This document shows, one piece after another, positions 26,009 to 34,513 of a DNA stretch of 49,726 nucleotides (positions are counted from its first letter, which is position 1; each line of letters opens with the position of its first letter). This stretch comes from Canibacter sp052085365 (GTDB lineage Bacteria; Actinomycetota; Actinomycetes; Actinomycetales; Microbacteriaceae). The position numbers were made by a program, and so were the translations under genes. Location of the stretch: the NCBI GenBank assembly GCA_052085365.1, contig JBQDFP010000014.1, positions 1 to 49,726 on the forward strand, in the 5' to 3' direction. The notes below the pieces were generated by a model. The model was given only the letters and a program-made list of their open reading frames with translations, was not told the origin of the DNA and did no database searches.

Positions 26009-26027
26009 GCCGCGGAATTATCGCGGC
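26009..26027 (+). promoter_or_regulatory. hairpin in the leader of the DUF3073 gene
   Basis: GCCGCG / CGCGGC form a perfect 6-bp GC stem around a seven-base GAATTAT loop, 22 bases before the DUF3073 ATG and just upstream of its purine-rich GTAAGGGGGT ribosome-binding site. It may control or stabilise the short mRNA. Confidence 0.45.
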
Positions 26028-26049
26028 CTGATGTGTAAGGGGGTCACGC

Positions 26050-26250
26050 ATGGGGCGCGGCCGTCAGAAAGCAAAGCACACCAAAGTCGCGCGCCAGCTG
26101 AAGTATTTCAGCCCGGACACGGATCTCTCTCAACTCGAACGTGAGCTATCAACAGCCACCAAGGGTTCAGAAGAAGATGCGTGGGCAGAATACGCAGCTC
26201 GCTATAACGACGACTACGGCGACGATAGTTACCGCGGTTCAGACGACTGA
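26050..26250 (+). CDS. DUF3073 family protein
   Basis: 66-aa actinobacterial protein of unknown function. The family start MGRGRQKAKHTKVARQLKYFSP is basic; the second half is acidic and ends in repeated Asp/Tyr (RYNDDYGDDSYRG). No membrane segment. In many Actinobacteria the gene lies next to purM, and here it faces purM with 56 bases between stops. The start has GTAAGGGGGT upstream. Confidence 0.93.
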   Translation: MGRGRQKAKHTKVARQLKYFSPDTDLSQLERELSTATKGSEEDAWAEYAARYNDDYGDDSYRGSDD

Positions 26251-26306
26251 ATCCTCTCCCGACGATCACAGGTCATCACTGACCACTGGCTGGGCCGCTT
26301 CGCGCG

Positions 26307-27407
26307 CTAGCTGCGATACTCTCCAACGAGTCGCACAGCTCCTCCGTCAACACCCTTGGCGCCGATTTCGAAACCCTCGAGATCACGCGACTCGGTGTGC
26401 ACGGTAGCAGCTTGCCACACGTTGAGCCCCTGCTTCGTCAAGATCTCGGTAACCGTGCCTGCCTGTTGGGCGTCGACAACTGCCGCCATGCCCATACCTA
26501 GATTCCAGGCACCCTCGAATGCTTCAAATGAGTGACCAGCAAGGTCTGCGAGGTGCTCGAAGACTGGCAGCGGTCGCCAGGTACTGCGATCAACCTCTGC
26601 CCAGGCACCGACCGGCAACACCCGTGCAAGGTTTGCAGCGATTCCGCCGCCGGTGATGTGACTGAGGGCATGAATCGCACCTGAGGTTTCAGCGAGCGCG
26701 TTCACGAGTGGTGTCGTGTACAGCTTTGTCGGCTCAAGCAATGCCTCGCCGTAGGTCATACCGAGCGTGTCAGCCTGGTCGAAATAAGTTTTCCCGCTAT
26801 CTGCCAGTATGCGACGCACCAACGAGTAGCCGTTTGAGTGAACGCCCGAAGCTTCCATCGCAAGGATGACATCTCCGTCACGCACCCGGTCGGGGCTCAG
26901 CAGGTCGTCAGCTTCGACCACGCCAATCGCGGCGCCAGCAACGTCGTAATCATCTTCACCCAGTAGTCCCGGATGCTCTGCCGTTTCCCCACCAACCAGG
27001 GCGGTCCCGGTTGCCTCGCAGGCTTCAGCAATACCTCGAACGATGTCTGCGATGCGTTCGGGAACGACTTTTCCACACGCAATATAGTCGGTCATTACGA
27101 GCGGTTTTGCGCCGACCACGATAATGTCGTCAACTACCATCGCGACCAGGTCTTGACCGATCGTGTCATGTTTGTCGATCGCCTGCGCGATAGCTACTTT
27201 CGTCCCGACACCGTCAGTAGAACTCGCAATGAGTGGCTTCCGGTAATTCTTCAGTGCACTCGCATCGAACAGGCCAGCGAAGCCGCCAACCCCGCCGAGC
27301 ACTTGCGGCCCGTGGGTGCGCTGCACTGCAGCTTTCATTAGTTCGACGGCACGGTCTCCCGCAGCAGTGTCAACTCCGGCAGCGGCATAAAGCGAGTCTT
27401 GAGTCAC
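26307..27407 (-). CDS. purM: phosphoribosylformylglycinamidine cyclo-ligase (AIR synthetase)
   Basis: 366-aa cytosolic enzyme closing FGAM to AIR with ATP, the fifth step of purine synthesis. The PurM fold is complete: SSTDGVGTKVAIAQ near residue 62, MVVDDIIVVGAKPLVMTDYIACG near 90, ALVGGETAEHPG near 135, GVHSNGYSLVR near 187 and THISGGG-like ALSHITGGGIAANLARVLP near 250. It starts at GTG 27407 with TATGAT six bases upstream, predicting a leaderless mRNA. It is divergent from purF; in many relatives the two form an operon. Confidence 0.97.
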   Translation of the reverse strand: MTQDSLYAAAGVDTAAGDRAVELMKAAVQRTHGPQVLGGVGGFAGLFDASALKNYRKPLIASSTDGVGTKVAIAQAIDKHDTIGQDLVAMVVDDIIVVGAKPLVMTDYIACGKVVPERIADIVRGIAEACEATGTALVGGETAEHPGLLGEDDYDVAGAAIGVVEADDLLSPDRVRDGDVILAMEASGVHSNGYSLVRRILADSGKTYFDQADTLGMTYGEALLEPTKLYTTPLVNALAETSGAIHALSHITGGGIAANLARVLPVGAWAEVDRSTWRPLPVFEHLADLAGHSFEAFEGAWNLGMGMAAVVDAQQAGTVTEILTKQGLNVWQAATVHTESRDLEGFEIGAKGVDGGAVRLVGEYRS

Positions 27408-27413
27408 GCATTC

Positions 27414-27419
27414 ATCATA
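27414..27419 (-). promoter_or_regulatory. -10 box for leaderless purM start
   Basis: TATGAT (minus strand), six bases and GTG 27407. This is close to the -10 consensus and fits a transcript starting with GTG. Confidence 0.5.
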
Positions 27420-27573
27420 ACGAAGATTGTGCGTCTCGTATGCTTTCGACGCTCAGCCCAAACGTGTACATTTCATTGAGTATCTTGTGGGCAGCGTTTC
27501 GCCACCAAGATTGCGGTATTCTGATTCTTCGGAGCAAGCAGAACAGCTAAGAGAGCGGGGCGCTCACAACCTC

Positions 27574-29034
27574 ATGTGCGGAATTGTCGGGATTGTTTCC
27601 ACTTCACCTGTGAATCAACAAATTTATGACAGCCTGCTGTTGCTGCAGCACCGCGGCCAGGACTCGACCGGAATTGCCACGGCAGACGGTGACATGTTCC
27701 ACGTCGTGAAGGCCTCAGGTCAGGTTCGCGAAGCGTATCGTACGCGTGACATGCGAAGCCTGCTCGGGAACGTTGGACTCGGCCACGTTCGCTACGCCAC
27801 GCGGGGCAGCGCATCACGTGAAGAAGAAGCACAGCCGTTCTATGTGAATGCGCCTTACGGTCTGATTCTGATTCATAACGGCAATTTGACGAATACTCGT
27901 GAACTCACGTCAGAGCTGTTTGGTGTGGACCGTCGCCACCTGAACACCACCAGCGATACCGAGATTCTGCTCAACGTGCTCGCAAATGAACTCCAGCACA
28001 GCATCACGTCAGTCTCACTCACCCCGCAACAGGTTTTTGATGCCGTCACACGCGTGCACGAGCGTGTCGAGGGATCTTATGCGGCAATCGCAATGATTTC
28101 AGGGTATGGGCTCCTCGCATTCCGTGACCCGAACGGTATTCGCCCTCTCGTACTCGGTCGTCGGCTGGACGAGACTGGCCGCGAAGAGTGGACCGTGGCT
28201 TCAGAATCCTTGGTGCTTGAATCGGCCGGGTTTGAACTGGTTCGTGATGTGAAGCCCGGTGAAACGATTTTGATTTCATCCAACGGTGAAATTCACGCCA
28301 ACGAATATGCGGGCCAAGCGCGCTATATTCCGTGCGCATTTGAGTACGTGTATTTGGCCCGGCCTGACTCGGTCGTGAACGGCATTCCTATTTATGACGC
28401 ACGGCTGCGCTTGGGTGACGTGCTTGCTGAGGAAATCAGAAACCAGGTAGACGTGTCGGAGATCGACGTGGTCATGCCGATTCCGGACTCTGCCCGACCT
28501 GCCGCCATGCAGGTGGCGGCTCAATTGGGTGTCACCTATCGTGAGGGTTTCTTTAAGAACCGATATGTTGGCCGCACGTTCATCATGCCTGGCCAGGCAG
28601 TGCGTAAGAAGAGCGTACGTCAAAAGTTGAACGCGATGCGCAGCGAGTTCGAAGGTAAGAACGTGCTCATTGTTGATGACTCTATAGTGCGCGGAACCAC
28701 GTCGAAAGAGATCGTCGAGATGGCGCGCACCGCAGGCGCCAAGTCTGTCATTTTCGCGTCGGCTGCTCCCCCGGTCACGTTCCCGCATGTCTACGGAATC
28801 AACATGCCGACCCGCCAGGAACTTATCGCGCACGACCGCACGATCGATGAAATCGCAGAGATTATGGGTGCCGACAAGTTGATTTATCAAACCGTGGAGG
28901 GCATGAACCGTGCCATTCTTGACGGTCAAGACGCGGTCACCGAGCTCGAAGAAAGCTGCTTCACAGGTGAATATCTCGCCGGCGATGTCAACGAAGAGTA
29001 TCTCGAATGGGTTGAAGCAAACCAACAAAGCTAG
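27574..29034 (+). CDS. purF: amidophosphoribosyltransferase
   Basis: 486-aa enzyme of the first committed purine step (PRPP plus glutamine to phosphoribosylamine). It begins Met-CysGly-Ile-Val-Gly, so Cys2 becomes the N-terminal nucleophile without a propeptide. The glutaminase domain carries LLLQHRGQDSTG and GHVRYATRGSAS. The PRPP site is VLIVDDSIVRGTT near residue 370. The C-terminal CxxC pair that binds Fe-S in the Bacillus enzyme is not present (only ESCFTGEY), so a cluster is unlikely. Start at ATG 27574 is fixed by the required Cys2; the ribosome-binding site is weak. A GAGCG/CGCTC mini-hairpin lies just upstream. Divergent from purM. Confidence 0.97.
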   Translation: MCGIVGIVSTSPVNQQIYDSLLLLQHRGQDSTGIATADGDMFHVVKASGQVREAYRTRDMRSLLGNVGLGHVRYATRGSASREEEAQPFYVNAPYGLILIHNGNLTNTRELTSELFGVDRRHLNTTSDTEILLNVLANELQHSITSVSLTPQQVFDAVTRVHERVEGSYAAIAMISGYGLLAFRDPNGIRPLVLGRRLDETGREEWTVASESLVLESAGFELVRDVKPGETILISSNGEIHANEYAGQARYIPCAFEYVYLARPDSVVNGIPIYDARLRLGDVLAEEIRNQVDVSEIDVVMPIPDSARPAAMQVAAQLGVTYREGFFKNRYVGRTFIMPGQAVRKKSVRQKLNAMRSEFEGKNVLIVDDSIVRGTTSKEIVEMARTAGAKSVIFASAAPPVTFPHVYGINMPTRQELIAHDRTIDEIAEIMGADKLIYQTVEGMNRAILDGQDAVTELEESCFTGEYLAGDVNEEYLEWVEANQQS

Positions 29035-29113
29035 CCTCAGCCGCCCCAGAATTATGGAAAACCCGAAACAGAGTTTCTAGTTAGCCTGGTGTTATGACTG
29101 AGCGCTCAGAATC

Positions 29114-29119
29114 TACTGT
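29114..29119 (+). promoter_or_regulatory. -10 box for leaderless histidine kinase start
   Basis: TACTGT, six bases, then ATG 29126. A weak TTATGA (29092-29097) stands 16 bases upstream as a possible -35. Confidence 0.42.
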
Positions 29120-29125
29120 TTCAGT

Positions 29126-30382
29126 ATGACCTCACAAACAACACACACTCTTCACGAGAGACCACCGATGCGGTTCGGTCTCACGATGCTCCATCTGGGC
29201 GCTATGGGCGCTGTCGGGTCTGGAATTCTCGGGATCTTCGCCGGGGCACTGGCCGCCGGGCTTGGCACTCTGGTGCTGTTGGGATTCGGCCTGATCATTC
29301 TGGTCGGCCTGCTCTATGCGATTTGGGGCGCTGCCTGGTTCGAGACGGAACGAGTCAGCGCGCTCTACCGGCTTGATGCCGCGTCGTTGTCGATGCCGCA
29401 ACGCCAAAAACCTGGCTTTGGTGGGTGGATCCACTCGCTCTGGTTGATTCTTAAAAGCGGAAGAATGTGGGCCGCGTTTGGAAGTTTCGTTGCAGCTTCA
29501 TTCATAGGTGCGCTGATGATTGGCGTATTGCAATTGAGTGTGCGGCTGATCATGGCCAGCGGGCTCGTTGTTTTCGCGCGCAGTACGTTCCTAACTGACC
29601 TGCCACTTTGGGGTTCAGTTGGCGTTGTGCTGGGCGCAATTTTGCTCGGGGTCGGTGCCCTCTTTGGAGCGGCGGCGCTGCATCGCATGGCCACTGTCGC
29701 CATTATTTCTGCGATCAGTCGCGAGAAGCATCTCACTGAACAGGTACACCAAACCCGTATCGAACGTGAAGGAGCAGTGCGTTCAGCAGAAGTTGAACGG
29801 GCACGTATCGAACGCGACCTTCATGATGGTGTGCAACCGCGTCTGGTCTCAATCGGGATGACACTGGGTCTTGCCAAACAGCAAATCGAAACCGAGCCGA
29901 CTCAGGCCCGTGAACTGGTCGACGAAGCACACCTGTCAACGCAGCATGCGATCACCGAGCTGCGGCAACTCACACGCGGTATTTACGCGTCTGTGCTTGA
30001 CGACCGTGGCCTTGATGCAGCGCTTTCCGCTGTTGCCGCACGCTCGCACATTCCGGTACATCTTGATGTTCGAGTTGCTGAAGCCATCTCGAAGGACGCT
30101 GAGACCGCGACTTATTTCGCGATCGCTGAGGCGCTCACCAATGTGACCAAGCATTCGCATGCGTCGCAAAGCCGCGTTCTGGTGCGCGTCCGTCACGATG
30201 CCGCCGGACCTCACTTATGGGCTCGAGTGGAAGACGATGGCGTTGGTGGCGCTCGCGTCACCCCGGGCGGCGGGCTCGACGGCATTGTCGGACGCATTAC
30301 TGCCGCAGGCGGAACCCTCACCGTAGACAGCCCCAGAGGCGGCCCCACAACACTTGAAATGAGTACACCATGCGCATCTTAA
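29126..30382 (+). CDS. sensor histidine kinase (NarX/DesK type, HisKA_3)
   Basis: 418-aa membrane kinase. Residues about 20-70 and 110-190 hold four hydrophobic segments in two pairs, resembling the actinobacterial 'putative sensor' domain without a large extracellular loop, so it may sense the membrane itself. HisKA_3 box ARIERDLHDGVQPRL with phospho-acceptor His233; ATPase N-box EALTNVTKHSHAS near residue 340 and G-box DDGVGGARVTPGGGLDGIVGRI near 375. Its stop overlaps the response regulator by 13 bases. Together with the DUF4097 gene this is a three-gene cassette, probably for envelope stress. Confidence 0.92.
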   Translation: MTSQTTHTLHERPPMRFGLTMLHLGAMGAVGSGILGIFAGALAAGLGTLVLLGFGLIILVGLLYAIWGAAWFETERVSALYRLDAASLSMPQRQKPGFGGWIHSLWLILKSGRMWAAFGSFVAASFIGALMIGVLQLSVRLIMASGLVVFARSTFLTDLPLWGSVGVVLGAILLGVGALFGAAALHRMATVAIISAISREKHLTEQVHQTRIEREGAVRSAEVERARIERDLHDGVQPRLVSIGMTLGLAKQQIETEPTQARELVDEAHLSTQHAITELRQLTRGIYASVLDDRGLDAALSAVAARSHIPVHLDVRVAEAISKDAETATYFAIAEALTNVTKHSHASQSRVLVRVRHDAAGPHLWARVEDDGVGGARVTPGGGLDGIVGRITAAGGTLTVDSPRGGPTTLEMSTPCAS

Positions 30383-31047
30383 TTTGTGAAGATTCAACGC
30401 TGCTTCGTGAAGGCCTCGTCCGACTGCTCGAAATGTCTGGGCACACAGTTGTTGCGGCATTAAGCGACACAGAAGAACTTCCCGCTCACGTGGCTGAGCA
30501 CAACCCGGATGTATGCATCCTTGACGTTCGTTTGCCGCCGACCTGGACTGATGAGGGCATCCGCGCAGCAATCAGTCTGCGTGAGACCACCCCAAAACTG
30601 CCCATCCTGGTGCTGTCGCAGTATGTAGAAGAGCGCTACGCGGCCGACCTAGTGAGCACGCAGTCCACGGGGCTCGGCTATCTGCTGAAAGATCGCGTCA
30701 CGAATGTGCAGGAGTTCCTCGCGGCACTTGAGCAGATCGCATCCGGCGGAACTGTGCTTGATCCCGAAGTGGTATCGCAGTTGCTCACCCGCAACCGTGA
30801 CAACGAAAAAATGCAGCGACTCACTGATCGGGAACGTGCCGTATTGGCAGCACTTTCTGAGGGCAAATCGAACCAAGCGATTGCCGCAGAATTGCACCTC
30901 TCCCCCGCAAGCATCGAGAAGCACATCACCTCGATCTTCCAAAAATTAGAACTCGAACAAGACGACTCTGGCAACCGCCGGGTTCTCGCGGTGCTCGCTC
31001 ATCTGAACGCGCGTGCTGGCTGGGACCATACCGAGCAAACCCAGTAG
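30370..31047 (+). CDS. response regulator (NarL/LuxR type)
   Basis: 225-aa two-domain regulator. Receiver: acidic pair in ICEDS (residues 7-8), phospho-acceptor Asp52 in CILDVRLPP, Ser/Thr in VLSQY near 78 and the conserved Lys in YLLKDRV near 106. Output: LuxR helix-turn-helix LTDRERAVLAALSEGKSNQAIAAELHLSPASIEKHITSIFQKL. It overlaps the kinase gene by 13 bases, so the pair is translationally coupled. Probable targets include its own cassette. Confidence 0.95.
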   Translation: MRILICEDSTLLREGLVRLLEMSGHTVVAALSDTEELPAHVAEHNPDVCILDVRLPPTWTDEGIRAAISLRETTPKLPILVLSQYVEERYAADLVSTQSTGLGYLLKDRVTNVQEFLAALEQIASGGTVLDPEVVSQLLTRNRDNEKMQRLTDRERAVLAALSEGKSNQAIAAELHLSPASIEKHITSIFQKLELEQDDSGNRRVLAVLAHLNARAGWDHTEQTQ

Positions 31048-31072
31048 CGCATTTGGACTAGAGGAAAACATT

Positions 31073-31996
31073 ATGATTTCACACAATTCACAACCACAAT
31101 CGGGAATGCGCAACGGTCTACAAATTGCCACGGCAGTCATCGGTGGCGTAGCTCTCGTGTTCTCGCTTGGTACGCCTGTGCTTGGCAGTGGTCACGCATT
31201 TGATTTTTTTGGCGCAAACACCGTATTCAACGATGAACTTGACGATATTTTCGATGATTCGGGCGATGACAGTGCAACGCCTTCGCAGGGAGACGATTCC
31301 ATCGATCTCAGCAACATTACTGACATTGATATTGATGTGGATCACCCGGGTGAGTTCAACGTATTGTTTGACAGCAGTCTTGACGAGGCGGAGTTCAACG
31401 TTTCAGACACCAAAGGTTCGGGAAAGAACATTGTTTGGAACGTCGAGACAGAAAACGAGTCACTCGAGATCACAGCCAAAGGCTCTGGAAACTATCTTGG
31501 AAACAGAGTTCGTGACTTGTTTGATCCTGACAGCCGAGAGTTCTCTGCGAATCTTGTGCTTCCAGAAAAGTTCAATGACGGTTCACTGAACCTTGATATT
31601 TCTGGTTCGGCAATGCTGTCTGCAGTGGAGGGCGACTACCAGTCACTCGATGTCAATATGGGTGCGGGAAAGCTCACCTTTACCGGTTCAGCACACACTC
31701 TCACGTCAGAGATCGGCGCCGGTGAACTGATTGCTTCAGTCACCGATCTAGACCGGCTTGATATTGAGGTGAGCACCGGACACGCTCAGCTCAATATTTC
31801 AGGGACCACCCCGAGTCGGGTTGTGCTCAATGTTGCAGCAGGGGCTGCGGAGGTAACACTGCCGCACGACAGCTACCGCGTCTCAACTGATCTCGGGCTT
31901 GGCGAAATAGAGAATAACCTCAGCTCAGACACCTCATCATCACACAAAGTTCATGCAGAAGTTGGCGTCGGACGAGTAAGCCTCAACGAGGGGTAA
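31073..31996 (+). CDS. DUF4097-type beta-strand-repeat envelope protein
   Basis: 307-aa protein with one N-terminal helix (about residues 15-40, IATAVIGGVALVFSLGTPVLG). An acidic low-complexity linker follows (DELDDIFDDSGDD). The rest is beta-strand repeats with alternating Gly/Ala and hydrophobics (GAGKLTFTGSAHTL, GAGELIASVTDLDRLDIEV, GVGRVSLNEG), which is the pattern of the DUF4097 putative adhesin family. Such proteins often accompany kinase/regulator pairs of the LiaFSR type. Start at ATG 31073 is set by GAGG eight bases upstream; the frame is open 60 bases earlier inside the regulator gene. Ends before a strong bidirectional terminator. Confidence 0.82.
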   Translation: MISHNSQPQSGMRNGLQIATAVIGGVALVFSLGTPVLGSGHAFDFFGANTVFNDELDDIFDDSGDDSATPSQGDDSIDLSNITDIDIDVDHPGEFNVLFDSSLDEAEFNVSDTKGSGKNIVWNVETENESLEITAKGSGNYLGNRVRDLFDPDSREFSANLVLPEKFNDGSLNLDISGSAMLSAVEGDYQSLDVNMGAGKLTFTGSAHTLTSEIGAGELIASVTDLDRLDIEVSTGHAQLNISGTTPSRVVLNVAAGAAEVTLPHDSYRVSTDLGLGEIENNLSSDTSSSHKVHAEVGVGRVSLNEG

Positions 31997-32027
31997 TAAC
32001 CTCAAGAAGCGTTGTACCAGAATACAA

Positions 32028-32065
32028 GCGTGTGGCCCCGGTTCGGATGAATCGGGGCCACACGC
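32028..32065. terminator. bidirectional terminator between DUF4097 gene and tatA
   Basis: 17-bp stem (with one G-T pair) closed by a four-base GGAT loop; the outer arms are GCGTGTGGCCCCG and CGGGGCCACACGC. It lies between two converging genes and can end both transcripts. No T-tract on either side. Confidence 0.8.
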
Positions 32066-32087
32066 GTACGTATATTGTTCTTGCTAC

Positions 32088-32363
32088 TTACGAAACGTCA
32101 TCGCGACGCGGAGAATTTACCGGTGAATCAGTCGGCGCATCGTTCGTTGCGGTGCTATTGTGCTGCGCTTCATTTAACGAGTCAGCAGCTGAGTTGGTAT
32201 TCGAAGACTTGTCGTCGTCTGTGACATCACGAACTTCCTTCTTGAGGATCTTCATCGACTGGCCCAAGCTTTTCGCAAGACCCGGAAGCTTCGGAGCACC
32301 AAACAACAGAAGAATGATGAAGAGGATGATCAGGAAGTGCCATCCTGTAAGGTTTGCAAACAT
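32088..32363 (-). CDS. tatA: Sec-independent protein translocase TatA
   Basis: 91-aa pore component of the twin-arginine translocase. One N-terminal membrane helix (TGWHFLIILFIILLLFG), the FGAPKLPGLAKSLGQSMKILKKE hinge and amphipathic helix, then an acidic hydrophilic tail with many Asn/Asp/Ser. No tatB or tatC is near. It is last of a three-gene minus-strand group, 33 bases after the small membrane protein. AGGAG lies nine bases before the ATG. Confidence 0.95.
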   Translation of the reverse strand: MFANLTGWHFLIILFIILLLFGAPKLPGLAKSLGQSMKILKKEVRDVTDDDKSSNTNSAADSLNEAQHNSTATNDAPTDSPVNSPRRDDVS

Positions 32364-32396
32364 GCCTCAAAGCTCCTGTTCGTTACGGTCTAGCGA

Positions 32397-32753
32397 TTAT
32401 CGCACATCTGTCTGAACCGCGACGCCGGTGCCGCGTTTACGACGAGCAACTAAATTCAGAGTAATCCCCAGCAGTCCGCCCAGCACGAGCCCTCCGGCAG
32501 CACCAAGCACGGCAAAGAACCCAACCGCCTGCGCGAGCGTGTAGTCAGCGTCTGGGCCGACCGGGAATGTGACCGCCAGCAGTGCCCCCACAGCCGCGCC
32601 AAGAACGAGTCCCACGATCAAGAGACGGTTGAAGCGAACCGAGCGTTCCACATTGACCGTCACCTCGGATTCACGAACGTGCACGGTCTCGGAGTCTCCA
32701 CGGTCGCCATCATCATGATCGGCGGGGGTCTGGGCAGCTTCTGTCATAGCCAC
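32397..32753 (-). CDS. two-helix membrane protein of unknown function
   Basis: 118-aa protein with a hydrophilic acidic N-terminus (about 40 residues), two hydrophobic helices (LLIVGLVLGAAVGALLAVTFP and QAVGFFAVLGAAGGLVLGGLLGITLNLVA) and a basic tail ARRKRG. Both ends are thus probably cytoplasmic. Family not recognised, though such a protein between an SCP_3 gene and tatA is, as I recall, a common actinobacterial arrangement. Start drawn at GTG 32753; the ATG two codons later is an alternative. Confidence 0.78.
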   Translation of the reverse strand: MAMTEAAQTPADHDDGDRGDSETVHVRESEVTVNVERSVRFNRLLIVGLVLGAAVGALLAVTFPVGPDADYTLAQAVGFFAVLGAAGGLVLGGLLGITLNLVARRKRGTGVAVQTDVR

Positions 32754-32788
32754 TATTCTCTCAGGTTGTCCTGAGAAATATGACCAGG

Positions 32789-33163
32789 TTAGCGACCCTC
32801 GCGTGAGCGCCTCATGATTGGCAGCACGGGAGCCAGATTTGCCCTCGCACCCGAAGCAGTCACGTCACCGTTACTCACTGCGTCTTGCCAGTTAAGGTCG
32901 CCGTAGGCGAGCGCGATCCACACATCGGCAGTCATTTCAACAACATTAGGTGGGGTTCCACGCGTGTGTCGGGGCCCAGCAATACATTGCGCCGCACCAA
33001 ATGGAGGCACACGTACCTCTACTGAGTTTCCCGGAGCGATCTCTGCGAGTTCTTCGAGCAGGTAGCGCACCGCGGTTGCCGTGTTTTGGCGCGTAGCTTC
33101 ACCCGAGAGCGCACCCAACGCGGCCATCCCATCGTCGTGACTGATTCTTCGTCTTGCGGCCAT
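32789..33163 (-). CDS. sterol-carrier-like protein (SCP_3 family)
   Basis: 124-aa soluble protein of the bacterial sterol-carrier homologue family, often found beside purine genes in Actinobacteria. Family-like segments: RYLLEELAEIAPGNSVEVRVPPFGAAQCIAGPRHTRGTPPNVVEMTADVWIALAYG in outline, then VSNGDVTASGARANLAPVLPI, the typical end of an SCP2 fold. Ligand unknown. It is divergent from purD across only 49 bases, and a TAGGCT box six bases before its ATG suggests a leaderless mRNA. Confidence 0.88.
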   Translation of the reverse strand: MAARRRISHDDGMAALGALSGEATRQNTATAVRYLLEELAEIAPGNSVEVRVPPFGAAQCIAGPRHTRGTPPNVVEMTADVWIALAYGDLNWQDAVSNGDVTASGARANLAPVLPIMRRSREGR

Positions 33164-33169
33164 GGCAGT

Positions 33170-33206
33170 AGCCTAACCTGCACCGCGCACGCATCTCAGT
33201 TATCTT
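33170..33206. promoter_or_regulatory. two divergent leaderless -10 boxes (SCP_3 and purD)
   Basis: Minus strand: TAGGCT (33175-33170), six bases, ATG 33163. Plus strand: TATCTT (33201-33206), six bases, GTG 33213. The whole divergent promoter region is 49 bases, so the two polymerase footprints must overlap and the genes may compete or be co-regulated. Confidence 0.5.
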
Positions 33207-33212
33207 TGAACT

Positions 33213-34487
33213 GTGAAGATTCTCGTACTCGGTTCCGGTGCCCGTGAGCACGCCATCATTTTGTCACTCCTCAGCGAATCCACTGAGCATGAGATCGTGT
33301 GTTGCCCAGGCAATGCGGGCATCGCCGCAGTCGGTGTTGAAGTGGCTGCGTTAGAGATCACTGACCCGAAGGCGGTACGCGATTTCGTTGGTGGCCGCGG
33401 ATTCGACTTGGTGGTGATCGGCCCCGAAGCTCCGCTTGTTGCCGGGGTTGCAGACCCGCTTCGCGCAGAGGGTGTGCCCGTGTTCGGCCCAAGTGGCAAG
33501 GCTGCCCAGCTTGAAGGATCGAAAGAATACGCGAAACGGATTATGGAAGCTGCAGGCGTTCCTACGGGCGCTTCAGTCACGGTCCAGTCCGCTGAAGAAG
33601 CGGACGCGGTCTGGGCGGAACAGTTCCCTGCCGATAAACCATTTGTGGTGAAAGCAAACGGTCTCGCAGCCGGCAAGGGTGTGCTCGTCACTGACGATCA
33701 AGAAGCGGCTCGCGAACACGTGTCAGAGTGGGCCCCCAAGGGCGGCGTGCTACTCGAAGAGTTTCTTGAAGGTCCGGAGGTGTCACTGTTCTTCTTCGCA
33801 GATGGGAAGAGCGTACGACCGCTCGCACCAGCACAAGACTTTAAACGCATTTTCGATAACGACGAGGGCCCCAACACTGGAGGTATGGGCGCGTATTCGC
33901 CGCTGAACTGGCTCCCCAATGATTTCGTCGAAGAGGTGACCCGCACCGTCGCACAGCCCACAGTTGACCAGATGGCTGGGGAGGGAACCCCGTTTGTAGG
34001 ACTGCTGTATTGCGGGCTCATCATGACCGATGACGGGATTCGCGTGATCGAATTCAACGCACGGTTTGGCGACCCCGAAACACAGGTTGTTTTGACGAGG
34101 CTCGAATCTGAGCTGAGTGACTATCTACTTGCAACCGCCGAGGGCCGGCTGGATGCGCTTTCAGATCCAGAATTCAGTGACGATGCGGCGCTCGTGGTTG
34201 TGCTCGCCAGCGCCGGCTACCCGGGACAGACCACTACCGGACGTGAAATCACAGGGCTCGAAGCGGCGGAAGCCGTTGACGGGGTGCATATCGTACATGC
34301 GGCCACGGCACAGAACGATCACGGGGCGTGGATCGCCACAGGCGGCCGTGTGCTCGGCGTAGTTGGCCGCGCTCCCGGGCTCGTTCAGGCCCGTTCACGC
34401 GCCTACACTGCGCTCGATGAGATCGACCTGGAGGGCGGCCAGTACCGCACCGACATTGCCCAAAAGGCGGCCGAGCGGAGCGAGTAG
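33213..34487 (+). CDS. purD: phosphoribosylamine-glycine ligase (GAR synthetase)
   Basis: 424-aa ATP-grasp ligase, second step of purine synthesis. The N-terminal domain starts MKILVLGSGAREHAI with the dinucleotide-like loop. The ATP-grasp core shows FVVKANGLAAGKGVLV near residue 145, LLEEFLEGPEVSLFFF, the metal-binding VIEFNARFGDPETQ near residue 280, and NTGGMGAYSP near 225. All expected residues are kept. Start is GTG 33213, with TATCTT six bases upstream (leaderless). The C-terminal domain has the usual ATGGRVLGVVG. Confidence 0.97.
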   Translation: MKILVLGSGAREHAIILSLLSESTEHEIVCCPGNAGIAAVGVEVAALEITDPKAVRDFVGGRGFDLVVIGPEAPLVAGVADPLRAEGVPVFGPSGKAAQLEGSKEYAKRIMEAAGVPTGASVTVQSAEEADAVWAEQFPADKPFVVKANGLAAGKGVLVTDDQEAAREHVSEWAPKGGVLLEEFLEGPEVSLFFFADGKSVRPLAPAQDFKRIFDNDEGPNTGGMGAYSPLNWLPNDFVEEVTRTVAQPTVDQMAGEGTPFVGLLYCGLIMTDDGIRVIEFNARFGDPETQVVLTRLESELSDYLLATAEGRLDALSDPEFSDDAALVVVLASAGYPGQTTTGREITGLEAAEAVDGVHIVHAATAQNDHGAWIATGGRVLGVVGRAPGLVQARSRAYTALDEIDLEGGQYRTDIAQKAAERSE

Positions 34488-34513
34488 CCCCCGCTTACGG
34501 CACTCAGCACGGT

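Noticed and set aside
27427..27573. Upstream extension of the purF frame
   Set aside because: PurF needs Cys directly after the initiator Met; a 49-residue leader would block this, and the region holds the divergent purM promoter.
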